This document shows positions 25,901 through 38,600 of a DNA stretch of 64,000 nt, piece after piece (the first letter of the stretch is position 1; each line of letters starts with the position of its first letter). Source of the DNA: Melitaea cinxia (lineage: Eukaryota > Arthropoda > Insecta > Lepidoptera > Nymphalidae); NCBI RefSeq assembly GCF_905220565.1, contig NC_059396.1, positions 6,111,206 to 6,175,205 of the forward strand, read 5' to 3'. The notes beneath the pieces were generated by a model. The model did no database searches. It worked only from the letters and a program-made list of their open reading frames with translations, and was not told the DNA's origin. Position numbers and translations under genes: made by a program.

Positions 25901-28844
25901 AGCTTCTAAGGTATCTCTTAATTACAGTCAAACTTAAGGCTATGAAATATTTACTTTCTACGCAACTGCAATAAATCAGCTACAATTTCCAAGGTACTAT
26001 AACGCAACACAAGTATAACAATGTGCTCTAAAAGATAATGTATTTATTTTATTCACCCTAGGAAGGCTTATAGCACAAATCCAACTAATTTAGCAAATCT
26101 TTTACAAAAAAAAAATGTGTTTTTCCGAGTCTACAAAACGGAGTGCTACCCCATATTGACAGATCTCTATCTAGTTCAGTTAAGTGTCGGCCGACCGCTG
26201 CTTATCGCAAATTACAGCGTTTTACCACATCCTCTCAAAAATCGCAAATCGCAAAACCTTTCCACGCGGCTATTCCGATGCTCCTACCAAAGACTTTTTC
26301 GATCATATCATTGATGAAAATGTAAAATAAAAGTTAAAAATATATATAAAATAAATATATTTGTTTTTAATTTGTCATATTTATTATTTTTATTGGGAAA
26401 AAAATCTACTCTAAAATCAGAATGTAAATTAATTTTGAAGTTAATGCTTCAGTGTCTGTAGCAACTCTCTCACAGTATAAACTGCCAAGTGTTATTTTTT
26501 TATATGTAATACTAGGCATCTCTCGTGATTTCACCAGCTCTAAGTTTTGTTATTCCTCAAATTGCTACATTATGTTTTATCGCTTCGCTATTATGTATTA
26601 GAAAGATGTTTTACAGAATTTATCAAGTATAGTAGAATAATTAATATTAAATTAAATATATAGTATAATTTATATAGTACAAAATAAGTTTTTTTTTCTA
26701 TAAAAACAGTCCTTAAACAACATATGAAGACGGTTAATATAAATAATAAGAAATATAGATAAATCTTTATATAGATTGTGAAATGTTGTTGTCGAGCAAA
26801 CTACAAAAAAATACACTTCTTAGTAGGGGTTAAAGCTTAGCAATCGCCAGTTAAATCCCAGCGGTGGATTTTATTGCCATTCGTATTGTCGGCTAGAGAT
26901 TTACTTTGACATGTTGGAAATTCGTTTGTTGTCTTTTCATCGACTTTTTTACGTTTTTAGCATTCGACTTTGTCGCAAAAGGATTAATTTGTTAGAATCC
27001 ATTTACGAAAAAAATTGTATGACCTTCGTTTCTTTTATCACTGCTTCCGCTCGATATACAATAACATAACTTTTAGTATATAAATGTCACCTAACTAAAA
27101 CCTATACGTAAGATAATACCAGCGAAGTCGAGTCAGGGAGTTGTAATAACAAACTGTACAAAGTCTGAGCTTTTTAATTTAAATTCTCTTAAAATAATAC
27201 TGGTTCGCGGAACATTAACACGTAAAGAATGTAGACACATGTATCGGTTGATATACACCGGTTAACACATTAACGGTGTTTCCTCGGGAAGCCTTTGTCT
27301 GCACTCGAATTACGTGGAAAGGCGAAAATTTAAATACCCGCCGGGACTGTTTTACATGTGAGAGATGCACTTTGCATGTAATGTCCCGATTAAATGAGGC
27401 AACGCGGCGCTTCGATCACGGAGCTCTAAGAAAAAATTGAGGCGTGCTTTATATTTTAAAAACTTGGATTTTGTATGTTTTATCGAAACTTTTATAAATT
27501 ATAAGCAAAACAACAGTTTATTTTTGTTTATCGTTCGATCAAATAACAAAATTAGGAATATATAAGTATTTCCACTTTTTATCTTCTATCATGAAGATAA
27601 TATATAATATTTTTAATTACTTAATATTTTTATTCATACACCTAAGTTTAGATCTTGTTTCTAACATGTAGAGATATAGATAATATTTACCTAATAACAA
27701 TTTTCAAATTACCTTACTGAACCTCACAATGAGAATAGTTATAGAAATGATGATCATATTATATCACATATGTCTACTCAGACTGAATCAAGAATGGTAT
27801 TAAAATATTCTTAATGCAAAAACATTACGGAACAAGAGTTAGTCAGCAAGTTTCAGCAGAAAAGTAAGATACAAAAAAAAACTTAATTATCTCCTCCATA
27901 GTTTATTTTCGTCATACGTATTTTCGTATTCGTTTGAAGGCGACACTCGCACAAAGTTGCATAGTGTAGGAGAATTCTATTAAAACACCTCATTCGAGGC
28001 GGACGCGTCGTATCATGAGTCGATTAGGCAAGCTAATGTTTTCAGAAAATAAGCCTTTGTTGTTGTACGAGCACTTTTAACATAAATATAAACCGAGTGA
28101 CATATTTTATCTTAAATTTAAATCTTTACATCAACATCATCACTTAGAATCAGTTATGGACAATATTTAGAAAATACAAAATTCTAATTAACTTAGACAA
28201 TAAATTATTCTTAAAGTGACTACTTTAAGAATAAATAATAAGGTTATAAATCGATACATCGTTTTTTTTTTCTTTTTCAAAAAGTTAGCGATAAAATGTA
28301 AGACGCTAAGCCCGTCGTTACGGTCACAGTTTTTCCAAGGGGCGTAAACGAGCTCGGACCAATGACCGTCTTGGAGGGAGGGCTGATACGGTGATAACGA
28401 CTTGAGAAATCAGCTCGAATCAACCTAATCCACACTAACAATGCGTATCAATAATCTTAGGATTACTGCACGTTCCACTATCAGCCTTGTAAGAACTTTT
28501 CATCGATTTTGTTATAGACTTAAAAAGCAATTTATATACTCTGTAACGGTATTTTATGTTATTTATGACTGTACAAACTGCTGATACGACAAAGATCTTT
28601 AATACAATTTTATTCATCAATATTTAACTGCTATTTGTCGGTTTTAGTTAGGTATTACTAGTGATCGCCCAAAGGTCAAAATTCGAGAATAATTTATTAA
28701 AAATTTAAATTAAAGAAAACCAAAAAATTAAAATAAAGAATCTTTTTTAAATTTTTGAATTTGACTACAGACTGAAAATCAATAAAAGAGTTATATTAAG
28801 CGTGTGTGTCAAATACATGGTAGTGGATGCAATGTTTTTTTTAT
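25901..28844. other. Gene-free stretch
   Basis: AT-rich with the 27240 block and a second patch at 28300-28420. No protein-like frame. Confidence 0.5.
27240..27440. other. GC-richer block, candidate regulatory DNA
   Basis: Contains acaccggttaacac (Grainyhead-like core), acgtggaaaggcg and tgcatgtaatgtcccgatta. Repeat-free. Confidence 0.25.
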
Positions 28845-29005
28845 TGATTTAATATGTTTTTATGCATAATAAAAAAAAAGTATTAGCATTCTGCACTCCT
28901 TCTTTGTATAAACTATAAGTGTGCAAAATTTCATACTCCTTCGTACGCGCAATTTTCGTAAAAAGGGGTACAAAATTTTTGCTTCACGTATTAATATATA
29001 GATAA
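28845..29005. repeat. Dispersed repeat family D, orientation 2
   Basis: Inverse of 16160-16325: atgtttttatgcataata, gcattctgcactcctt, gcaattttcgtaaaaagggg, ttttgcttcacgta. Together they form a 12-kb-spaced inverted pair. Confidence 0.75.
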
Positions 29006-29249
29006 TTTAAAATAGTTTAATGGAAATAATGGAAATATGATTATCATCATATTATCATCGTTTTTCAATTTATATTTTGAGTAGAAAGTCTGTACTTGTT
29101 AATAACTCCATGTTTTACTTTTATCACTATTAGAAAAGTTATAAATTAATCCTTTGCTTTTCTATTTCAAACGACTAACTGGCTATACTTGAATAGATTC
29201 GACAATCTTTCGAGTTAGGAATGAACGAACTTGACGAATAAACCAAGAC

Positions 29250-29430
29250 ATAAAACCCAAAATTTCCCATCGGTAAGAAACGTTTAAAGGTCGTTATTCG
29301 AAACACCTCCGCCTCTCAATGGGGTAATTAATTTTGAAGTTGGCTCATTAATTAATTGAGCGTCTACCGCGGGCCGCGTGCTTTTTATGAGGACAATAAA
29401 GTGACTCGCATAACAGTCGCCACGGGTGGT
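29250..29430. other. Mixed-composition block, candidate regulatory DNA
   Basis: Dense homeodomain-type words (cattaattaattgagc) next to a GC-rich segment gtctaccgcgggccgcgtgc and tttttatgaggacaataaag. Confidence 0.25.
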
Positions 29431-29840
29431 GTCTTTATATTTGTAAAGACCATTGCAACATTATAACATTTCTTGGACTGTATAATGATGCTATTAAAAC
29501 ATTACGACTCTTCGGATACTTAATATGACGCACGTGTCCAGTTTACAGCCGTATTAATTATTTTGTAACCACCAAATGTAAGACAACTGCATTAAATTAT
29601 CGTCCTTAATTCGATATTTATTCTGATAGTGCGTGTATAATAAATAGTACCTGGGTGACCGAGCTTAGCTCGGTATTTTTAGTAAATCGTGTGTTTTGGA
29701 AATAATATTTAAACACGAATTACATATTGATAAAATATGAATAATATTTTTCGATTTTACCGACATAATAATAAAAAACAAGAACTGCCTATTTAAATAC
29801 AAAATAACGAGTCCAATTACAAAAAAAAAAGAAAAAATAA

Positions 29841-29920
29841 TTGATCAGGGACATGGGGATTTGAACCATGATCTTCTCGGTAGATCCCGACCGGCCGATT
29901 TCCCACCGAGCTATTGCAAC
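29841..29920 (-). repeat. tRNA-like SINE fragment
   Basis: On the minus strand, A-box-like atagctcggtgggaaa and B box ggttcaaatcccc with about the right spacing. An A-rich run on the other side suggests a SINE. Confidence 0.5.
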
Positions 29921-31349
29921 TAAATTGACAAATGCGAAATTTACCTTCGTATTCTAACGATGATTTTTCACTACCTAAAAACAGGGATAAAACGACATTT
30001 TCTAAAAAAGAATCCTAGCTAGATGGATTTATCTCCCCCGAAACCTCCTATATACTTAACTTTATGAAAATCGTTGGAGCTGTTTTCGAGATTTAGATTC
30101 TGTATTCAGTACTCTATATAGAGTACTTATTTTAATTTATAAATATCACCAAGATAATCTGCTAGGCAGTGATTACATGCCATGGTAATAGTGCAGAAAT
30201 TACACATATAATTTTACCAGCGTTACGTACCTAAGGATGGAGAATATATGAAGGTGATTGATCGGTGCGATTGAGATATCTAATTTAATTTCATAGGCTA
30301 TCATTGTATGATAAACATGAGAATGATATACATAGTCGTCAACATCATTTGTCTAATTATTTCAAGTATATTCAGCTACTAAGATTGATCACTTTTAGAC
30401 ATAGGCAAGTTTTAATCCTTTAATTAACGTAAAAACACCATCGACTTATGACATTTCGAATACGACGCCAGAAAGGCTTACTTTTATTTCGTCTGAAAAC
30501 AATTAAACAATACTTAGACCAATTGAGTTTACGATTCAGCATCCAAATGCTTTTTCCAAGTCGCAATTGATTTTACGATCTTTCATTTTAGAAATTCGGA
30601 ACTTTAGTGCTTTAATATAAATTTATCCATCCGTGTTATAGATACTAACTTTTGACATAAAATTACAACTTTACAATATTGCATTGTACATTTTAAATAA
30701 TGTACTTTACATAAAAAATAAAACTTAATAAAATGAGAATAAAAGAAATTTCTAATTCTTTCAATGAATTTCTGAAAAATACTTACCTTATTATTTTCTG
30801 ATTTATATTTTCTGAAAAATACTTTACCTTCTAGTAAAAGAGATTTCTTCTTCTATTATATTCGATCTTCTATTTTCTGAAAAATACTTTACCTTCAAGT
30901 TAAATAGAGATACGGTGGAACAGTTTTTAATGATTATTAAATACCAAATATTCCGTGCATTGAGTTTGATTTATTAAAGCATTCATTATACACGTTTAGT
31001 GTAATTTTTCATTTCAATGAATGCAACTTATTCAACAGTCGGCACGGCAGAGATCTGGAGACGAGTCGTTAAACGTATTGTGGGACTTTTAATAGCCGAG
31101 CGAGCAAATGTAAATCACGAGCCACGCGCCGACTTGACATCTGTAACGCATATATTTACCTTATTCAGCACGTCTTTGCAATTTTATAACTTACGAAACT
31201 TAACCGTCGGAATTGTCGCACGCGCTCTGAATCTTACTTCTGTTTTGGTTTCCACGGACGTGCGAAAGGTAAACTGTCAATGCTGTTTTGTTTCAGATTT
31301 TTATTTCAATTATAATTATAAATAATACGTATAGGTACTACTTTGTTTA

Positions 31350-31500
31350 ATAGGCACAATACTGGTTGAGATCACGCGGTACACGGTTGCCTGGTAGAGA
31401 TCGCTTTTTAGCGATATGGCCGCCTATTGTACAAAGCTAAGACTAATCTTAATATATTGTATTTTTCTTGGGTGTACAATAAAGAATATTTATTATAATT
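31350..31500 (+). repeat. Dispersed repeat family C
   Basis: cgcggtacacggttgcctgg, agagatcgctttttagcgat, gccgcctattgtacaaagct and a tgtacaataaag end. Typical lepidopteran retroelement tail. Confidence 0.65.
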
Positions 31501-32734
31501 ATTAATACTTTATCTAGTACTTTAGCGCAGTTCGCAGTGATCCTACTATTTGTTTGTAGTTGTAACTTCGATTACGTCTATTTTTATACAAAAAAAAAAA
31601 AAAAATGTAACTGTATAATCCGACTGTTACTTAGAACACAGAAGAAATTGTCTTTCTTAGAAATGGGCGACCGTGTATATTAAAAATCAGTTTTAAATTT
31701 TCATTACTCATTATATTACGTGGCCTGTAGTTACTGTTTCACTCACATTAACATTATACACGCACATTCTTAATCTTACATTAATACTGGCTAATACTAA
31801 AACCATTTTTAAAAAGTAAGTAAACAAAATCTTTCGAATTTCAAAATTTATGTGTATGTGTAATTTTCCTTTTTTCATTTTTTTCATTTGAACTCCTTTC
31901 AAAAGCATCTACAAAATAATCTGTTAGGATTTGTGCGTGAAATAGTAGTATTGAACAAAAAACCTTATTTATGGATGTAAGGATTAAGGAATTGGGTAAA
32001 AATAACCTCGGAAATAAAAGTATCGCAAAAGTTTATTTCAAACAATCATTACATATAATAAAATACTAGTTAAATAAATAAATATTTAAATTGAAAATGT
32101 ATTATTTAGAAAAATATAATAAGTCTACCTTAGACTTCATTCTATTCCCAACATTGTAATCAGGTACTTTATTTATAAAAACATACATAAATATTTTACA
32201 GCATAACATTGTTCGCTTGTAAAGGACTTATATTAATTTGGCTTATTTGTAAACTAGGCTTACCTTTAAAAACCTCAACCTTTCTCAAGTTTATCACAAC
32301 TTCGAATTGAAATTTTTTCTTAATAAAATCTAGCATTAATCAGCCACTTTAAAAATCGGACACGTTCACCCAATGTTCATGTTTTATTTTTAAATAAATA
32401 ATTTTCTAGTAATTTCAGTCAAAGTACTCAATGGCATACGAATTGAGGACTGTAACTTCTAAATGGAAATAATGAACAAGTTTCTAACTAATGTACATAC
32501 ATTTCTACCTTAAGGAACCGGATATTTGTTTCATGTTTGAAACTAAACGAAAGTATAGACTTGACCTAAGCCCTGTTCCTGCACTCAAAAAAAAAAAAAA
32601 ACGATTTTTTGTCGAAGAAATGTTTTAGAACATAGCATGTTTGAATTTGAATTGAAAACTTAGTGTTCAAATTTTTACGTAATAACCAATATTCTACTAA
32701 ATGGCAGTTTACTGATCCTAATACATTCATACAT

Positions 32735-32860
32735 AATAATCACGCCTCTTTCCCGTAGGGGTAGGCAGAGACCACTTCTTTCCACTTGCTACGATCCTTA
32801 CATACTTGTTTCGCTTCATCCACTTTCATTATTCCCTTCATACATGCTCGTCGGTTTATA
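32735..32860. repeat. Dispersed repeat family E, copy 2
   Basis: Over 110 bases nearly identical to the copy at 15088, ending at catacatgctcgtcggttta. Confidence 0.8.
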
Positions 32861-33386
32861 AATCCATTTTTTTTTTGTAATTAAAGTATTAATTCTATAT
32901 GATAAATAAAACAATTCGCCGAAAGTTCTCAACTCGTTCTCAAACCATTCACTGAAACCGTGTTCCTTTATTCGAGGAACGATTCGCTTGACTCACGAAT
33001 GCAAAACAAATTCCACGTTCTTCGGTTATGTCAAAAAATCGATTTTAGCCTATACTAATATAAAAGTATTCACTCCTTAAAGAAGCTTACTGATAATACA
33101 GCCGCCATTTTGTTTAATTTAATAAAATATTTTTCATAGAAAATCCATATTACGTAGTACATTCCTGTTAAAAAAATTGTTTATTTTTTATACACAGTTA
33201 AAATTTAATAACAATTTAATAATAAAGAATCGGACATTTTTTAGAAAGCATTTAAAATTAATCTTTATGAATACTAATTTCCATAAAAAATACAATTTTA
33301 TTTATTTATAGCCTTTTAGGTACTCAAAATAATGTTTTAAAATTGTTTGCTTAAAGATCCCACCAAAACGCCACGCTAATCATCTG

Positions 33387-33587
33387 ACAGCGCGTGATGT
33401 CATTTGTGGTAATAACAATGGGCGCGTTTCACCTAAGGTCCACAACGCCATTGATCACGACCACTAAAATTGTCGTTCCACTAACGTAAAAAATGCCGCG
33501 GGCGTTCTGGGCGAATTTTATAAGTGGTTGCGGATGTGTAGTGGAGCGCGGCCAATGCTTGATCCCACAAATGACGTCACGCGCTGT
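33387..33587. mobile_element. MITE-like element with 22-23 bp terminal inverted repeats
   Basis: Left end acagcgcgtgatgtcatttg and right end, inverted, acagcgcgtgacgtcatttg. About 200 bases, non-coding, with a second inner inverted pair (ccactaaaatt and aattttataagtgg). The right arm holds a TGACGTCA palindrome. No clear target duplication. Confidence 0.75.
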
Positions 33588-35335
33588 AGTTAGTGTTTCA
33601 GTACAGATTAAAAAGTTTCTAATGACAACATTTTATTTCTTTATTTAAAACATTTAAATGAATTAGATTACTTTATTATTCGATAAATAATGCTAAATCA
33701 GTATATTTATTTTATCTAAGTACATTACAGATTTTAATCTGATTACGGTCCGATCCCCTATTATGCTATATAGAACAGTGATTTATTTTTCTTATGAAAA
33801 ATATTTTCTCAATGAGTGCTGTAATATTGACTGTACTTATAAAATCTTGGTCTGCTGTATTTAGTATCACTTCGTCTTCAATATTATATTTAACAATATT
33901 CAACATACATATATCAAGTATAATATTATTTCCATACATATTAAAAATACAAATATTCGAATATTAACAAGTGGAGTTATTTAGTCTTAAGGCCTGTTTT
34001 ACCGGTTGCTGATAACTTTCTGAAGTGTAACTACTAACTAGAGGTTTATTTTCCATCTCTATAATACCTATCATTAAATTAAGTAAGAGATAAAATTATT
34101 AACAACCGATGAAGCAGGTCCTTAAATAATTAATTTCTAGAATATTTTCTTAGGAGTTTAAGGTTACAAGGAATTAAAAGAAAATTTAATAGCCTACAAC
34201 TTCAAATTTCAAATTATTCTTAAAATTTGCTTTTGAATATTTCCAAACATATAATTTAAGTACACAATTACATAGGTATACAACGTTCTAAAACTGGCGT
34301 CTTTCCCTTTAGGACCATTTAGAGATACATGGAGACATTACATAGCCAAAATTATACGTGGAAAAATTAGCAGTAGCAAGTACAGCTCATTATTATATAA
34401 CTTTAAAATCGACAAATGTAAAAAAAATGATGAAAAAAAATAAAGAAAAAAAAGGTTGAGAAGACATGGGTAAAGAGGCTATAATAACCGACTTTACTGT
34501 CAGATGACTCGGACATTGAAATGACTGACGTACACAGGATGATAATTTTATAAATACCAAATATATAATAATCAATTTAATTATTTTTATAAATCGTTAG
34601 GACAAGTAAGTTGCATATTTAGGTTACAATGTCGATTTTGATATCACAATCAAATAGAACGACGCCAGTTTAATAACACGTTATATAATGTATTTATAAT
34701 TGTCGAAAATATATTTTTATTTTTGTCAAGTTTTTAGTACTTGTATAAAAGTTCATAAAATCTCAACAAATCAATCTTGCAAGAAAAACGAGTGTGCTTT
34801 TGACCACACGACCGAAGTAAAATTTCTTTAGTTCCTACAGTAATATACGAAACATAACTCTCTCACTTTCTATATACACTAACTTATATCTCCTTCAACA
34901 TCCGTTCACCTCGCTCGATCACACTTTTCCTAACGTTATCGTCACACATTCACCAGATTACTCCCCAAGTCAAGCGTTCGTAAAGAAGTTTTACTTCAAC
35001 AAAGTTTTTTAGTTACAATTAAACTCTACATAAATCAAACTATATTTTTTGCATTATTTTTCTATAACATTTATGTTCTAAAATGAAATTATGTAGTTTA
35101 AAATACGAAATTCTTAGGAATGCTACTACAAAGTCACGTAAAACTTATCACAATGTAAAAAAAGGTTTATTTTAAGTACATTCAAAGATACTGAGTTTTG
35201 GTACAGATACAAATAATAATAAAATAACTCACGTATGGGGGAATTGTAGAAAACTCTTGCTATCATAGTAAAGGTATGTTTTCTTCTGTTGTTACATAAT
35301 AAGAAAAAAAAATTGTAACTGTCGCTCAACTAAAT
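33588..35335. other. Gene-free stretch downstream of the transporter
   Basis: AT-rich; nothing recognised. Confidence 0.5.
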
Positions 35336-35341
35336 TTTATT
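35336..35341 (-). promoter_or_regulatory. Candidate poly(A) signal of the transporter gene
   Basis: AATAAA on the minus strand about 315 bases after the proposed stop codon. Such hexamers are common by chance in AT-rich DNA, and another lies near 35165. Confidence 0.3.
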
Positions 35342-35656
35342 TTTCAAAAAGTTTTATAGCCCAACATGATTGTATTCAATAAACGATTTTAGTAATACGT
35401 AATATAGTTTAGTTTAGCTACGGCTAATGAAGCTAACGTTAGCCATCTATGTATTAACGTTAAGATGCAATACATATAAATATAAATAATAACAAAAGTT
35501 TTCAACAACTGAACCTTGATTAACATTCAACTAATAGCTTACATATGATTTAAGTAATAATTGTTTTTGTGTCTTAGACATATTTAACTAATAGTTAACA
35601 TTATCTCTTTATAATATATGATTGTATAATTTTTTGATCTAATTTATACCTAATTT

Positions 35657-35689
35657 CTACCATCTACTGGTGTCTTCGTTCAGTTCAAT
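35657..35689 (-). CDS. SLC5-like transporter, last coding exon 12 (residues 592-601 and stop)
   Basis: A short phase-0 terminal exon encoding IELNEDTSRW and TAG, preceded by a long pyrimidine tract and attttag acceptor at 35690. The acidic hydrophilic tail suits a cytoplasmic C-terminus. It is inferred from splice signals and frame only; read-through of exon 11 is the alternative. Confidence 0.6.
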   Translation of the reverse strand: MELNEDTSRW

Positions 35690-38600
35690 CTAAAATAAAA
35701 AGAAGCGTATTACATTTTTTATACTTAAATTCGTATTTTTTTTTTTTTTCGTTTCAATAGATATTTTTTTTAAAAAGAACTTTTTGAAATAATGTACTTA
35801 TTTTGTACTTTATTTGTAATGTCGTTGTCAAATTTAGAAATCACAATATTACCTTTTGTATTACTAGTATTAAGTACTAAGTATTAGTGATTTTATTTAA
35901 AAGTTTTTAACCCCCGATGCAAACAAAGGTTGGTTTTATAATCAATCTAAAACTTGTTTTACGCCAATGTCAGTTTATGTGTCTGTTTGTGGCATCGTAG
36001 CTCTCGAACTGATAGACCGATTTCGATGCGGTTTTTTCACGTAAAATTCCTTATGATTCGTAGCAATGTTTGGTAAAAATCGAAAAAACAGTTTAAAGAT
36101 TATATGATCTTTTTCGAAATGATATGAGGCATTTTGGCATAAAATGAAATTATTGCGTAGAGGTTATTTTTCATTTTTAATTTTACTGATAATTATCGAA
36201 GTTGTAAAAAAAGGCAGGATTTTAAATTTCAAAGAAGAAAAAAGAGAAGAACAATATAGTTCGGCTTACCTACCTTATCGGGAATCCGTTCAAGGATTAG
36301 AGGCGCAGACGGAGTTGGTGATTCCACGTTTTTTGTATTGAGGGCTCTCCTTGTCAACCCTGCATTCTCGTGGGCTTCTTTTGGCAAAAGTCTCCAGATT
36401 ACAGGCGTGAACAATTCCGCGTCCATCTTAGAGCTGTCTCTCTCATCGAAGAAGTAACCGACAATAGCACCAACAGTGAGAGTCGCCAAAAGACCGAGAG
36501 GTGCAATCCAGTGGTATGATATCCGGAACAGAGGGAATATTGTTTCTGGGTCCTGAAAATAATTTTGGTAATTAAATGACCAAAAAAATGACTGTACGAA
36601 GCAAATGAAAACTTTCCAATCGAATAATATGAATAAAAATCGTGTTGAGTTTACATTGAACTACATCGAAACAACAGCGCAGCAACTGAGCACAATAACT
36701 ATTCAGATCAGTCAGATCTACTACATTTTATTAATAAGTTTAAATTAATTACACACAGTGTGATAGCAATGAGCCAACGACGTAATGCCAACCCAGCTCC
36801 ATGGTGAAAAAAATCTGGATCACAAACGTAACAGCGTACACCGTAGTAACAATATAATGCGAAACTCAATGCCCACCATCACCATTGCAAATATAATCTG
36901 GCCAGTTTGGTGTCCTTCTCCACTTTATTTAGGGCTATACGAACCGTGTAGTGTGGAAATATATAGCCACGACAATTTAACAGTAGTCCGGTAGCGACGT
37001 AAGCCCAGCGACGCGGCGCCCGCCAGCAGCACACTACTGCGCGTGCAGTGTCGCACGTGACTCACCAGCTCGGTGTTGGGCGCGGCGAGGGTGGTGTTGA
37101 GCGCGCAGTGCGCGGGCGCGGGCAGCGGCGGCGCGCGCAGGCCGGCGGCGGCGGCGGCCTGCGTGCCCAGCGACACGGCGCCCGCCAGCAGCACACTACT
37201 GCGCGTGCAGTGTCGCACGTGACTCACCAGCTCGGTGTTGGGCGCGGCGAGGGTGGTGTTGAGCGCGCAGTGCGCGGGCGCGGGCAGCGGCGGCGCGCGC
37301 AGGCCGGCGGCGGCGGCGGCCTGCGTGCCCAGCGACACGGCGCCCGCCAGCAGCACACTACTGCGCGTGCAGTGTCGCACGTGACTCACCAGCTCGGTGT
37401 TGGGCGCGGCGAGGGTGGTGTTGAGCGCGCAGTGCGCGGGCGCGGGCAGCGGCGGCGCGCGCAGGCCGGCGGCGGCGGCGGCCTGCGTGCCCAGCGACAC
37501 GGCGCCCGCCAGCAGCACACTACTGCGCGTGCAGTGTCGCACGTGACTCACCAGCTCGGTGTTGGGCGCGGCGAGGGTGGTGTTGAGCGCGCAGTGCGCG
37601 GGCGCGGGCAGCGGCGGCGCGCGCAGGCCGGCGGCGGCGGCGGCCTGCGTGCCCAGCGACACGGCGCCCGCCAGCAGCACACTACTGCGCGTGAAGTGTC
37701 GCACGTGACTCACCAGCTCGGTGCCGGGCGCGGCGAGGGTGGTGTTGAGCGCGCAGTGCGCGGGCGCGGGCAGCGGCGGCGCACGCAGGCCGGCGGCGGC
37801 GGCGGCCTGCGTGCCCAGCGACACGGCGCCCGCCAGCAGCACACTACTGCGCGTGAAGTGTCGCACGTGACTCACCAGCTCGGTGCCGGGCGCGGCGAGG
37901 GTGGTGTTGAGCGCGCAGTGCGCGGGCGCGGGCAGCGGCGGCGCGCGCAGGCCGGCGGCGGCGGCGGCCTGCGTGCCCAGCGACACGGCGCCCGCCAGCA
38001 GCGCGCCGGCCGCGCCGCCCGCCAGCGCGCCGCGCGGCCCCACCCACCAGCACGCCATGCCCAGCGTGAAGATGCCGCACGTGGCGCTCGCCGCGATCGC
38101 TGACAACGCCGTCGCCACGCCTGTACCACAACAACACCCTTAGTTACCTACGTCTGTATTGCACTTGTCTTTGGTATGATGGACCTTTATGATACCTCAT
38201 CCTATAATAATTTACATATTAAGCTTCTATTTCAGAAACTGATAATAAAGCTTATCTCGCACGTACTACATGGAGCCTGCGGGTGTATTACGTATATATA
38301 TACGCCTTAATTAATAAAGATCAATTTTTGGAAGCAAATGTTACAAACACAAAATGTTAACGAATGCAATTGAGTTTGATGGTGAACTTTGAATTATTGA
38401 CTAACTGCTACCACAGACAGCTTTATCAGAAACCGGTGGATTTTTCTCCACCGAAATAGAGGCTTATGTCCAGCAGCGAGATATTACAGGCTAAATCGAC
38501 CGTATCGTATCATACCGAAGACGAAGCTGATTACAGTTCAACATGAATGAGATTGAGTCTTACCAAGAACACCGCCCAGTTTCTCAATAACGACCAGCAT

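Larger units (their letters stand above)
29921..33386. other. Gene-free stretch with repeat patches
   Basis: A triplicated ttttctgaaaaatactt(t)acctt motif lies at 30770-30895. A mixed block at 30960-31290 has an unconvincing 102-residue frame. Family C and E repeats are listed separately. Confidence 0.5.

Noticed and set aside
31017..31325. 102-residue plus-strand frame
   Set aside because: No domain, no neighbours and no splice context; chance opening in a mixed-composition block.
37048..38103. 351-residue plus-strand open frame over the 162-bp array
   Set aside because: It is the antisense of exon 10 copies. A 162-bp period with no stop keeps several frames open; arginine/glycine-rich content follows from GC composition.
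36925..38118. 397-residue minus-strand frame as a genuine repeat protein
   Set aside because: Its first 81 residues are exon 10. The rest crosses strong donors; it is better treated as possible alternative splicing than as the default protein.
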